Below, piece after piece: positions 21,007 to 33,800 of a stretch of 64,000 bases of DNA; within the stretch, counting starts at the first letter, position 1; each line of letters starts with the position of its first letter. The notes under the pieces are model-generated. The model was not told the origin of the DNA. It did not search any database and worked only from the letters and a program-made list of their open reading frames with translations. The translations under genes and the position numbers were made by a program. The stretch is from Apostichopus japonicus. Lineage: Eukaryota; Echinodermata; Holothuroidea; Aspidochirotida; Stichopodidae. The stretch covers positions 4,287,501-4,351,500 of the forward strand of contig NC_092577.1 of the NCBI RefSeq assembly GCF_037975245.1, in the 5' to 3' direction.

Positions 21007-21923
21007 CCCCCCGCTTTTGTTGGGCGTTTGGTCAAATTCCATGAGAAGATGATAAATTTATGCTTGTGAAGTTCTTGAGTCAAAGTGCTCAAAGCAAAAT
21101 TTATATTTCCTCTCTTCACTGCCTCAAACTGAACCGTTTGTCAAGGCAATGGGTGTTAAATTTGCGAAGTAAAGAGTGGCTACTTACAAACACTGAAACT
21201 ACAGTACTGTGCAGTCGCATATATTGGTAGGCCTATAACACAGTAGGCCTAGACTAGGCCTGTGCAAAGTTACACAATAGGCTACAAATACTTAAAGTTA
21301 CTCAGATTTAAATTATTTGAACTAATCTGTTACATTCTATTTGCCGATCCTACACCTAATTCAGCAAACAAACCATTTTCTGAGGCATTGTTGGTCATAA
21401 ACCTAGACCAATGGCTGTACAGTGGTAACACTTTAAATTCCTTTCGCGGAACCAAACCATATCATGTTGACATCATGAAACATTTAATTTGAGTATATTT
21501 AACCATGCCGAAAGTACCCGAATCGTTATTGGTTTTCTTCAAAAGATCATAATAGAGAACTTACCCGACTTATTATATTTAATCACTCAGAAACTTAACT
21601 AGTTTACAATTTAGAGACCTTTAAGGCCAATTAATTACTGGTTGAGCGACATCAAGTGTTCGTCGAACTGAACCTTGTCAGAGAGAGAGGGGTCCTGTAA
21701 TGTTGGCCTTCTACCGGTCGCATCCGTTGGCGACGAATGTAAACATTTGAGCTGTGTACAGTCGTTGCCATCTATCGATTTTTCTTTACAACTACATGTA
21801 ACTTTGTAGTACTTAGTACTTGAATTGTTGCAGATGCACGCGAAGGAAAGGAAATTGTCAGCATTTTCTGTGAAGAGAAGTGATATATTCGAAATCATTG
21901 TGGTATTGTACAGAGAGAAAGTT
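21007..21923. promoter_or_regulatory. Shared upstream region of SNRNP25 and LKAAEAR1
   Basis: The two genes are divergent, with start codons about 1.25 kb apart. This segment must hold the LKAAEAR1 promoter and, because SNRNP25 exon 1 seems to follow a CAG acceptor, possibly a non-coding first exon of SNRNP25. No TATA box is evident. Confidence 0.35.
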
Positions 21924-24900
21924 ATGGCAGATAAGGTAAATTACTAAATATTACGCTTTAGCCTTGAATTGCAAACGTATAACAATACTTGCCTAAGCTA
22001 GGCCCTATCATCACATAACTTGCCTAGTTATACTATAGTATATCCACGTCAACCTAACCAGTTTTGGACAAAATATATGGTTTTGCCTAAGTGTTAGTGT
22101 AAAGACTCAAGTTTGGCTAATTTATACAATAGCAACATTTCAAGATGACCACTTGCTTGAATCTAGGGTTGGTGAAGGTCTGTGATCAAAAATTTCGAAA
22201 TTGCCAACGAAACTCAACCTGTGTACGCATAAACTAGCCTAGTCTGTTCACCTGCGGTAGTGATATAGTACAACTCATACATTGTTTACATGTGACAGTA
22301 AAAATGTTGGGGTAACAAGGTTAGGGTCAATAGACACCTCTATACTTTAAATAGAAATTTTCATAATTTAAATAAAAATACTTAGCTACTTAGCTAGATC
22401 AGTTAAAGTGTAGACCCATGATTCTGTTTGAAATGTGTGTGGCATTGAAGTAAACAGTAATAAGACTAAGAGACTAAAGCTACTGAAAATTGCATAATTC
22501 AGTCTAAATTTTCCTGAAGCCCTATTTGTAAAGTAAGACACGACTATTAATATGCATCAGCTTCTGCAATTTTCTATCTCTCCTATGGGTAAAGATTTAT
22601 TGTAGATTCCAAGTTGTTTATTGTTTTTTCCACCGTCCCTGAGAGAGAGAGAGGGGGGGGGGGGAGAATGTGTTTGTTATCACTTGAAGTTTCTTTGTCT
22701 TTCATGCTTCTTCCAATTCATCACTCTTTCAGCTGTGTTTCTATGACCTATATATTAACTGATTAGTAGCTTTTTAATTACACTGTTAATTGTGCACTTT
22801 ATTATCATCTATCTGGTTACAGAACGACGATGCCGGATCCAACGAAGGGAGATTTAAACCACAAAACAGAAAAAAGCTCACTCAAAGGGAGTTTAACAAC
22901 TTAGCACCTTCACAGAAGAGTAAATATCTAGCGGTAAGGAAATGCCTTCATTGTCAGTTTTCTATACGTTAAAGGTTATTTACGGTCATTTAAGTATCAA
23001 TGGGCTCAAAATTTTAGTCCGCAAAAAAAAATCCAAAGGTATTTTCCTGGAGATTCTAATCATAAAAAATATTTAAAAAAATATTTCATGTCACCGATTG
23101 AGAAAAGTACATTACTGGTAACAAAAGAAATATTTGTTGAAGATTTGAACATTAGCCATCATTACTCTCAAATAGCAGATTTTGGATGCATTATTGATGC
23201 CAATTATTTTGATAATACATTTCTTTTATTTGCAGTTGTTTGCCAGAAATGGAAAATGGTCACATTTCTTTCTCGGAGATTCTAATCATAAAAATATAAA
23301 ACATCATAATGATATTTTTGAAAGTCACCGATTGAGAAAGTACATTACTGGTGACAAATGAAATGATTATTGAACATTTGAACATTAAATGTCATTACTT
23401 TATAGCAGATTTTGGTTGCTTTACTAATGGCCATTAATATTTGATAAGAATATATTTCTTTTTTTTGTACTTTTTATTCCAGAAATTGAAAATGGTCACA
23501 TTTAAAAAAAAACAAATTTGTCAATGGAATTCTATTCTGTGATGTAAACAGGAGCTTGATCAAGAAAGGATGGGATGGGGGGGGGGGGGAGGGCTGTCTT
23601 GAAGTTGGTGAAGGTCTTTCATATTTATTAAATATGTGTAAGATACAGCCTTATGTTATGGAACCATTTCTCAAGGTAATATTCTATTGACCAGTGACAT
23701 CAGCAATTACTTTTATAGTATTTCGATTGATTGATTGATTGATTAGCTGTCAATATTTGATAGATTATCCAAAATTATATAAACTGTGTCATTCAAAAAG
23801 TAACCTGCATCAATTGGTAAAAAACTAACCATATGGTCTACACTCTGCAATATCAACTCATTCGAAATAAGTACTGCTTAATAAATTCTTTCGCTTTTAC
23901 TATCTTCTCAATGACGTGTGCAAAATGGAATCTGTTATCTGAGAATGTCCGAAGGTTATAATATCTGGGTCCAGCCAAAGCCCAAATATTTGCCAGGAAA
24001 GCAAAGCAGCTCCATTTAAAATTGTATTCGATGTTACTCTTTGGCAGTATGAGGAACTGTTATCTGAGAATGTCCGAAGGTTATAATATCTGGGTCCAGC
24101 CAAAGCCCAAATATTTGCCAGGAAAGCAAAGCAGCTCCATTTAAAATTGTATTCGATGTTACTCTTTGGCAGTATGAGGAACCACCAAAATCAGCAGCGT
24201 TAGCAATGGCCAACTCCAAAAAGAGAGTGCAAGAGAAGATGAAAGCTGACCAGGAGAGAAAGAAGAAAGAAACTTCAGTTGATGAGGAGAAGGAAAAATA
24301 CAGCCAGCTGATTGGACAACTCAAGTAAGAAGGCTTTATAGTCAGACCTAAAATTTCACAATTTTATTTTTTGGCCAATGTCTTTACCTTTCGTTTATTG
24401 TCTGGTCACTCAAATCATGACGTGTGACAAAAATCAGGTCTTTAATTAATGAATTAATTAAGAATCGAGAAGGGCAAGGCAACTTTTGGTTTCCAGTAAC
24501 AAATTGCTTTGGATTTTTCCTTGAAACCTAAATGGTAGTTTGGCAAATATTTTCAGCATTTGTTTGGGCGCAAAAAATCATTTTTGCCGGAGTGAGCTCT
24601 TTAAAAAACACACATACAGAAGAGGCAAGAAAGATATGTGAGATTGATCGGAAAATCAAACATTTAGACTTTCCCGCAGTCAACTAAGAGCTGGTTTTGG
24701 GGCGCCAATATAGCTGGATCTAAAGACAACTTTTTTTTTTTATCTTGCCGTCGATTTAGTTTGATAATTGTGGTGTTCAAGATGATTACGATGGGGCAAC
24801 CCGTATGTTACCTTCATTTAAAATGGTGCAAGAGTTGTTGCCAATGGTGCCAATGGAAACACGTTTATAACCGGCGCTGTTTTTGATTTTATTAATTTCC

Positions 24901-25978
24901 AGAGCTGCTGAGGCTAGGAATCGGCTCAGGATCATGAGGCTCCACTATCAGAATAATCGAGCGGAGGAAATAAGACATCTGATATCTTGCCAGCCAACGG
25001 CCATAAAAGCCGTCAGGTTACAGGCCATGGTGCCCCCCGTACCGGAGAAAGGGAGTCCAGCCGATAGCTTGGATAAATTGGAGGTAAGACGAGCTTTAAC
25101 TTCCTGATAACTAAACAAGATACAGATATTCTATAGATGCCTGTAAGATTGGTGAAATTGGATTGGGGGTTCACCCGCTGGAGAAAAATGATTATCTTAG
25201 ATGTGAAATAGTAAATTCTGATGCATATTTAGCATACTAAATTGTATCTAGATAATTACCAAAGTTTGCCCTAATAACTGGACATAGTTTTTTTGTGGGT
25301 TGCAAGGAAACAGGTGTACACCCTCCAACACCTGGATCCACACCTGTGCAGTGCATGCATTGGCTTACACACTCCATCTATTTAACTTGCTGAACACAGT
25401 AACACTGGTATTAGACTCAAGGGTACCATGGATAAGAGTGTTGCAACATGTTAAATTGTAAGAGCTCACCGTTGATTTATAATTGGCCAATGACATGTTT
25501 CAATTTCTACAGTACTGTATGTGTCTGAACTTTAAATAATGTTCATAGTCTGGAAAACAAGAGGAGGGGAAATAAGGGGGTATTTATGAACCCCAAAATT
25601 TTTTCTTTTTTCATTTTTAAATACCCTCCTACCCCTAACTTGGAGTCAGAATTATTTGTATGCCGAAAGTTTTCCACCAACTTGTGAACGTGAGTTACCT
25701 CACTTTATAAATTAGAGAATTCAGTTGATAACTGGTGGTAATACAGATCAAAGTCCATTCAAAATGGAAGTACAGCTGTATAACTTCTATGTTGAAGGTT
25801 TGTTTTTTGCCTACCCCAACCTCCTTCCCATTGCCCCATCCAATCTTCCCCCTCCTCATTCCCTGCCCCTGTTGCATATGACACTGAATTTTTTTTTCAT
25901 TTTCATTCACAGAGATCACGAATAGAGTCAATCTTGGAAGATGAGAATGGCCTCACAATAAACAGAGATCTATCTTGA
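21924..25978 (+). CDS. LKAAEAR1: LKAAEAR motif-containing protein
   Basis: Exons are 21924-21935, 22823-22933, 24173-24324, 24903-25083 and 25913-25978. All junctions are GT/AG and the joined frame is 173 aa ending TGA. The diagnostic motif LKAAEAR is created exactly across the exon 3/4 junction (residues 91-97) and is followed by NRLRIMRLHYQNNRAEEI and HLISCQPTAIKAVRLQAMVPP. The C-terminus reads RIESILEDENGLTINRDLS. The first ~90 residues are charged and lysine-rich, probably helical. Human LKAAEAR1 is a small, poorly characterised gene; I do not assign a biochemical role. The first coding exon is only four codons (MADK), with good phase but weak independent support. The exon 3 acceptor and first nine bases are duplicated 125 bp upstream (see repeat at 23932). 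Confidence 0.92.
23049..23510. repeat. Tandem duplication (~226 bp) in LKAAEAR1 intron 2
   Basis: The segment starting GGAGATTCTAATCATAAAA at 23049 recurs at 23275 with shared CACCGATTGAGAAA, TACATTACTGGT and AGCAGATTTTGG landmarks. The two copies are diverged by small indels. Confidence 0.7.
23932..24181. repeat. 125-bp tandem duplication covering LKAAEAR1 exon 3 acceptor
   Basis: Units 23932-24056 and 24057-24181 are almost identical. Each carries CTCTTTGGCAG followed by TATGAGGAA, so there are two 3' splice sites (exon starts at 24048 and 24173). Using the upstream one would add sequence that reads TATGAGGAACTG... into a TAA within about 13 codons. Confidence 0.88.
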
Positions 25979-28490
25979 TAGCAAAAAACTATCTCCAGGA
26001 TGAAGATGGTATAAACACAAGTTTTGGAGATTCTGAAAGATTTTGGGATAGCTGCATTACCCAAACCAAGAGTCAAGTGAAGAGTTCTTGTACACGAAAC
26101 TTACAAACTATCGAACTGCAGCAATAGGTGCTCCTGGAGGATGGAATTGTACGAAAGAAAAACCAATAACTTGAATTCTACCAATATGCGATTCACACAA
26201 ACTATCGCCATATCTGTGTGTGCTAACTCCAAATCTGTCGAAGACTTTAATAATGTCGCAGAAAGAATTGAATTGAAATCCTAGCAGATACTAGATATTG
26301 TAAATTGGTCAGCGCTTCTGTACATTGATTTTCAATGAAAAAAAATTCCTTATTATTTAAAAATATCATTGTAACCAAATTATGGACTTGGACCAGAATC
26401 AGAACTTTGTTCTTTGCTTGTTTTTAGTTTTACTTTCAGCATGAACACTGGCCATTTCTTTTTCTACAAATTTGTTTATCATGCTCAGGTATTTAAAAAA
26501 GTCAAAGAGAGAGTCTGGTATAAGTGAATGATAAATGGCAAATCTGGAGTCTAGCTATGACCAGATTGAATGTAACAGAATGATGTCAGCTTGTAACTCA
26601 CGGTAGACCATTGGGTATGCACACTATACGGTAGGCTAATAAACCTATACTGACCCAGACCACTACAAGATAAGTGTTCCATTGGCTGTTACTGCAATTT
26701 AACCTTTTAACGTATTCTCTGTATTCGAGTGTGGGAAATGAGGGCGGTATACAACCCAGGCATGTCAGAAACTAGGGGTGAGGCTTTTACTCCAAGATAA
26801 ATTAATACTTGTATTAACATCTGATTTCTACTATAAGGTGACCCTCTAAAGTAGGCATTAGACAAAATGTGTGACTCAAACTGTAGGTGAACTGCCCTGG
26901 GTAATTCTAAGAAACTTAAAGGGAGCTTAAAGGTTTAACAAATAAATATACATGTAAATACAGAAAGTTGTATTTGTGTATTCTTTTACCAATTATTTCC
27001 AAGAAACTTGAAGGAGTTAAAAAGAGTTGAATAAATGTAATTATGAAATACTCATGTAATAAATTACACACCTGCCTCTCGTACTAGATGAAGTCACATA
27101 TCTTAATAATCTTACTAGTACAGCCTTAACCTGCACCCCCCCCCCCCCACTTCTTGAAGAAAGACATCTAAAGCTGCATTTTAAGGCATACTTAGACGAT
27201 AAATTATTTCTACATAAGCAATGTTAAATGTAATGTGAAAAGGGATTGGGGGGGGGGGGGTGCTCCACTCGTAGTAGTGGTCGTTTGTTTCTTGGCTAAA
27301 TAACTGCGGATGTTAGATGGGGAGCCATCCCCCCCCCCCCCTTGCGCAGAAAGAAATCAAAGTTGAGACGTCAAATAGCTCATTCTGCGGCATATTTAGA
27401 CAATTAATTAGGGCAATAATTTGCTCTAAACGCGTGGTTGTGTTCGTAACTACTTTTAAAAATTTGAAACCACCCACCCCCAACTGAAGATGGAGGTGAG
27501 GACCATATCCCACTGCTAATCCCTTCTTTTCGCACGGTACTGTTTTTCTGCGTAAGTTAATCATGATAAACCGATCATTTGGGTGGTCTCATCATTTCAA
27601 TTTATTTCCTTTTTTTTCCACGCAAAGTAAGGCTTCCGAGCGGCACATTGAAGCCAATGCAAATATGTTCGAGTTTTCAGTCTGAGTTTCAGATTCTACG
27701 GATGCCCATAAGCTCATTCCAATTGCCAATGGCCTCCTTATCGTATGAGGCGTAACGCACATGGTATCTGATGTTGGTCGGTGGGAGATACGGTAGCTTA
27801 TAAAACAAGGTTTCCACAATTTGGCGTCTAGTGACTCCAACTGACCTTTGACCTACTCCTTCACACGAAATGCGAGATTGATCCATCCAAGCTTTTCTTC
27901 TTGAGAAATCGTGTTTACAAGGTTTACACAATATGACCCCTGGTGAACCCAAATGACCTTTGATCTCCACAAAACAAAACTATAAGCTTTTGCTCCTAAA
28001 TGTGGTCCTCCTACTCACGAAATATGAGGTTGGTCCAAGTTTACCTCCTTGAGTTATCGTGTTTACAAGGTTTTCACTATTTGGCCCTGGTGACCCCAAC
28101 TGACTTTTGACCTCCCCACAAAACAATAGGATTCTTCTATTCAATGCGGTACTCATACACTCCAAATATTAGATAAATGCATGATGATTGCATGAATGCA
28201 TAGGATACGATTATCATCGAAACCAAAAAACTGGATGCAACACATGTACAACCTGCTAATACAAACTGTCTACAACAACTGAAGTAATGAGAAAACTGCA
28301 GGAATAACTGAGGGAGAAATTCTCAAATCTGACATTAGACAGCTTTTAACGAGCACAGACAGAAAGGAATGTCGCACAGTGACAGGACTAATGTGACCTC
28401 TGAGACCCTATAGCCAGACCCGCTTTCCATCTAAGGATGTAGGACACTAAATTACTGACAGGTGCTATAACTGTATTAAAGGTCATGATT
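25979..28490. other. Intergenic between LKAAEAR1 and foldback element
   Basis: AATAAA at about 26639 is a possible LKAAEAR1 poly(A) signal. C and G runs occur near 27136, 27248 and 27330. From about 27790 to 28150 there are two to three diverged ~150-bp units sharing GTGTTTACAAGGTTTNCAC and CTGGTGACCCCAACTGACTT-like motifs. No gene supported. Confidence 0.45.
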
Positions 28491-29170
28491 ATGGAACGCG
28501 AAAAGGACCACAACATATGATGATGTTAATGATGATCTAATTTTATACGATCATGTACTGAAAACTTACGATCATGTACTAGAAATACACGATCATGTAC
28601 TAAAAATTTACGATCATGTACCAAACATATACGATCATGTACTACAAACGTACGATGTACATCAAAACAAATACGATCATGTACTAATAATCGTATGTTC
28701 AAAAGAAGTGGCGTCTGCATACGCGTATGCATATTCATATGTGGCGTATGCATACGAGTATGAATATTCAGTGTAAATTACTCATTAAGAACCATTAGGG
28801 GCGGGGCTTCGGTATCAAATTTGATAGTCCTATATTCCTTATATATGGATATTCATACGCGTATTCAAACGACAATAACGGATATTTATTAGCCACTTTA
28901 TTGTAACTTGCGCTTTTTCATCATCATCTCAAGTTTTCAGTACATGATCGTATATGTTTTGATGTACATCTTACGTTTTTAGTACATCTTCGCATGTTTT
29001 GATGTACATCTTTTTATTACATCATCCTTTATGTCTGATGTACATCTTAGTTTTTTAGTACATCATCGTATATGTTCAGTATACATGATCGTAAGTTTTT
29101 TAGTACATGAACGTATAAAATTAGATCATCATTAACATCATCATATGTTGTGGTCCTTTTTGCGTTCCAT
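28491..29170. mobile_element. Foldback element, 680 bp, tandem-repeat arms
   Basis: Outer ends ATGGAACGCGAAAAGGACC and its inverse (GCGTTCCAT). Each arm contains CAACATATGATGATGTTAATGATGATC, then several ~21-bp units around TACGATCATGTACTAAAAA. The centre has a palindrome TGCATACGCGTATGCA near 28716. The array gives a false LVHDRK-repeat open frame. It abuts the SLC5 pseudogene fragment. No clear target duplication. Confidence 0.75.
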
Positions 29171-29584
29171 ACATGACAGACAGCCTTACCGAATCTCATG
29201 TCCAGATATTCGTAGATACTGGTCACTTGAAGTCGATAGAACCACGGAGCTATAACAGAGCTCCATGATAGAACAAGGGGCAAAAGAGCGAAGGCTACAA
29301 TGTAGGGTACCATGATTTTGTTTATACCTATTACCCAAAACTGCGGTCAATGACTGTATAGACCTCGGCCGGTGTGCCTATAGGTAAGTTACAGCTGACT
29401 ACACGCTAACGACCACGGATATGGCGACCGGTATAGGATGCATACTACCATTCGCTATAAGAGATATTCGTCCGCAGTTCGCTGGCGGTTTTCTGTGAAG
29501 TGCATGATTAACTCCGAAGAGAGCAGAAAACAAGAGAAAAATCACAATTCTATGTAATCTAAAGGAGATAGGTAAAGCCGCCAT
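29171..29584 (-). pseudogene. Broken SLC5 (SMCT-like) exon 1 copy
   Basis: The minus strand carries diverged pieces of the first SLC5 coding exon: [18 protein letters not shown], then [21 protein letters not shown] in another frame. At least one stop (TAG after VVSV), further stops, and frame changes lie between them, and the copy ends at the foldback element. It is clearly more diverged from copies A and B than they are from each other, so it is an older third copy. Non-functional. Confidence 0.82.
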
Positions 29585-30877
29585 TTTGAAGCCAGTTAGC
29601 GTACGATAGTCAGTTCTTTAAAGTTATTCTTTTCTTCGTTCGTTTTTGCTGTTTAGTTTAGTGTTAAGTTATTCTGAGGTGTTTATTGCGTAAGAGGTTT
29701 ATGATTGTGGTGGGAATATTTAGGTTTCATCGATTTATTTGATTTGCTGTGCAAGTTTTCCATTTATGTTAACGTTGTATAGTTATTTACTTTAATTATC
29801 ACTTGATGGTAGCTTTAACACTTCTTTACGAATTAGTTCATCGATACCACACATAACGTTTGTAATTGTCTTTCCTCCTTTTGTTTTTGTTTTCTCTTTT
29901 TTTTTTATAGAGAATGACTTCTACTCCGTGACGAGGCATAAATGTAGGGTTTATATTTCAATGAACGCCTGCATGAACCTAATCTGAAGCATATAGGCCC
30001 TATATCGATAAAATGACATATGTGTGCATGCCATTTTGATTGGTTTAGGTGGTTAGTCTTACGAACAAGCTTCTTTCGTGTGGCTCGTATATCCGAATCC
30101 TCACAAGCGCGTCTGATAATAATGAGCGGCCATATCTGCAAAATAATAATAATAATTGAAACTGCGAAATCAAACCATAACTTGTCAAACATATTTAATA
30201 TCTTGCGAAATCAAATAACTGTCCAACTGAAAGTGAAACAATTAATTTGACATCACAATCAAAGATAGGAGGCAGGACACACATAAATGTGGGCGTTAGA
30301 TTTTAAAGCATATATATCAAACATAAGTAGAAATACAAAAGAATAACAAAATAAAAGAAAAAAATAACGTTGCCATATCTATATCAACAGAGGATGATGT
30401 GGACGTCCCTGTAATACTTTGTCATGCGTCATGTATACACCGACTGGCAATTACACACTTTGATTTCGTGTTTTGTTATCGATTTCATTTTGGCGGCAAT
30501 GGCGGTCCATAGACATCTGTCATAATAACTGGTGCTGCTATACGGTGTCGTATTGTTACTCGTTCGACTCCATTCGACACTGGCACTACATTAAGGAGTA
30601 TAAAAGTTGCTCTTACTATATCATTGAGAATTACAACTTAATTACGGACCATCAGTGACGAAATAATGATCAATAATGCATATCCTCGTATTATAAAACA
30701 AATTACATTTTGGGGATTCACTGATCAATGAAACTATATACCCGTGGTATTAAGCTCTCCTAATTTTTTTTAATTCATTCTTTATATTTTATTCTGTCAA
30801 GGCATCCAATCATTTGTGCTTACAATAGTATTGTATGATTATCAGCCTATAGGCGCCATTTTATTGTTTAGTTCTTT
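29585..30877. other. Downstream flank of SLC5 copy A
   Basis: AT-rich, no gene recognised. The region next to 30877 should contain the 3' UTR of SLC5 copy A (minus strand). Short frames here do not resemble known proteins. Confidence 0.4.
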
Positions 30878-33800
30878 TCAAACAGTTGCGGTGTCGCCAT
30901 TTTGATTTTCGTCTTCGTTTGCATATCTTCTAGCATCCATTTTCAGATCTACCGGTGCGTAGTTATATTTGCTCTCATTGATATTGTCATTGTCGTCTGC
31001 GACATCACCTAACATGGCCCTCCATGGCTTCGGTAGACAACAGCAGAATGACTTTACCCAAGGACTGATCAGTTTTGGATCAACAGGGGGATCGTTGGAG
31101 TTTGTCAACAAACTCACGAGAATCCCTACTATGATGGTAACGAAACACGTCAAAGGTGTGTAATACGCATGCGACAATCCGTACAGACGAGCTATACCCG
31201 TGCGGTCCATGGTACCTGTCATGGGAGCCATACTGGTGACATAAGGAGTGACGTCAGACACAAATTCTTCCATCCAATCAGTAGCGAGAATACTGGTGAC
31301 GTTTTCAGTATCAACGTGACATTGGTCAATGAGAAGTGGAGGATCGTCTATGATTGGCGGGTAAGCCATGGCTCCTAGTTTTAGCCAAGTTCCTATTGCC
31401 ATGGCGATTACAATTCCACATATGGCTCCCTTTGAATTGGCTCGTGGAAAGTAAGTTCCAAGACTGAAAACACCTAGTAACGGTCCATTGAGAATTCCGA
31501 TGACACTCAAGGTCAATGGAAGAATCTCGCCTAGTACCGAGGCTAAGAATGCCATGCATATGCAACCCAGTCCGAAGAATATTGATACGCATTTCAGGAT
31601 CAAGGTGAATTTGAAGTCTTCCATATCTGGCCAGAAATATCGAATAAAGTCTTGGCCAGTCATGGTCGCGAGTGCGTTCACCCCCGATGAGACCGTACTC
31701 AGCGACGCACTGAAGGCTGCGGATATCAAGAGACCGGCCACACCGGGTGCTTTCTGAAATAGCTCCACCATTATAAAAGGCATCAACTGATCTGAACTTT
31801 GAATTTTACCGGAAGTCAAAGGATCACATCCGGCGAAATATGCATACATACTCATGCCGCATAAGACGGCTAGGAATTCTACTACACCGATACCGATAGT
31901 TCCTATACCAGCGGCAAGCTGTGACTGTTTTAAAGTTCTGCAAGTCATGTACCTCTGTACGATGATTTGATTGGTCCCGACATACGACCCTACGAGAAAT
32001 CCATAGCCAATGAAAACGGACCAAAATGAGTGACGAATGGTTGGATTGAGACGGAAGTCTAAGAAGGTGTCACGCCTATCCCTCGCATTGATCTCGAACA
32101 CATTCACCAGACCGCCAACCTGAATGGAGCTCGCCACGAGGGTTACCAGGAATCCAAGCAACATGACAACGCTCTGAGAAAATGGAAAAGAGATAAAACG
32201 TGTAATACGCAGTGCTGTAGCAACTGGGGTGGGGAATGGGTTTCCCCTCCCACACTCAAAATCAGAGAATTACTAACATTTAATACCACCAGCTAAAGAA
32301 TAGAAAGCTTTCGCCCAATGCCCTAGCTCTGACACAAAAAAAAGTTTTCCAATGGGGGAGGGGCGTCCCCTGCCCGTTAAGTAATTACAATGTGTAAATA
32401 TCTTCCCCAAGGAACAATGATATGACATGGAAATTGGGACATAAGGAGTTAATCAACTGAATGCTGCTTTAAAGGTTAAATTCATGATCACGTGTACTTA
32501 TCGGTGTATGTCTTAATGTTAATATTTTGTTTTATAAATCCCAAAGATATTTTCTTTTAACTTTGTATAAACAATGGAGCACCCTTGAATAACGTTCAAC
32601 AACATTTGTCTTTGACAAGTTTGTAGCACATTTTAAATATGTCATTTCAGGTCATAAATCCCCATTTGAGTTTTGTTATTGAGATATTTATCTGCTTACC
32701 CCAATATCTCAAAGTCACTTTAAAGCCTCCGTAGTTTTCCAACAGGTGATGAGCAAACACATTTTATGTTCCATAGCCACAGCGTGTGACTAACCTCTTA
32801 TCATTTTTGAATGCTAGCTAAACATTGTTCAATTCAATCGCATTTCCGTTGTGTTTATTTCGATCGTCCCCTTTGCCCCTTAACCCCCACTCCCTCACAT
32901 CCACCCTCCCGACCGACAAATACAACAGGGGTGACGTCGAATTTACAGATAAACTTGATCATGTCAAGAAATTAATACTTACATAAATCACCAGAAGAAA
33001 AATGAGAGAAGACTAGTGAGGAGACATTTTTGGAACTTTAATATAAGAACTCGTGGGTTTGAGATGCCTCAGGGTGGGGGAGGGGGGGGGGTTGAGGGGA
33101 GGAAACGAGGTAGTCAACACGTTTCTCTTGGATTACAACGAATGTAGCTTCATCTTGATGGGTTTATGTACTATAGCCTCTGAATGTTAGTACTGTTGTA
33201 CAGGGGACGCCGACTTTTATCTAAGATGAACAATCTTTAGTCCTACAGGTATAAGCGCAGGACTGATAGATTGGTTGTTAAGGCCTAATAGTCTTTTACA
33301 ATTCTCTCTGTTAAGTGTGCTCGGTATCGCACCGGTCAATTGAACTGTTGACTTGAGTTTTATATGGAGGCTGCATTTTATCTTTATCTGTGTTAGCATA
33401 GTAAATAATTAAACGATACGTGCTTAATGGGATATTCCCTGGGCAGACGATATCACAGTCACTTAGAATAGACAAATATTCCATCTTGTTAGTTGAAACT
33501 CCATCTCGAAATCTGTGTGTCCCGTAACAAGACATATTATGTGGTTGATTGAATGTATATATATAAGTCACGGTCTATAAGCCCTCCCTTAGTGCACCAC
33601 AGAAAATTTTCTGTGTTGTCAATATGGCAATATAGCTTGTCATTACAAACTTCGATTTGATGTACCATTAAAATGTGTTACCTATATATGAATTGATAAC
33701 GTCATTGTCTATCAAAATGCACCTTGTATCTTAAAATATGATTTTGCTCTAGTCGATAAAATGATTTTTTAATGTTCATATCAGCAATTCTGCTGATTTT

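Noticed and set aside
28526-28753. LVHDRK-repeat protein
   Set aside because: It lies in the tandem-repeat arm of the foldback element; the repeat is explained at DNA level.
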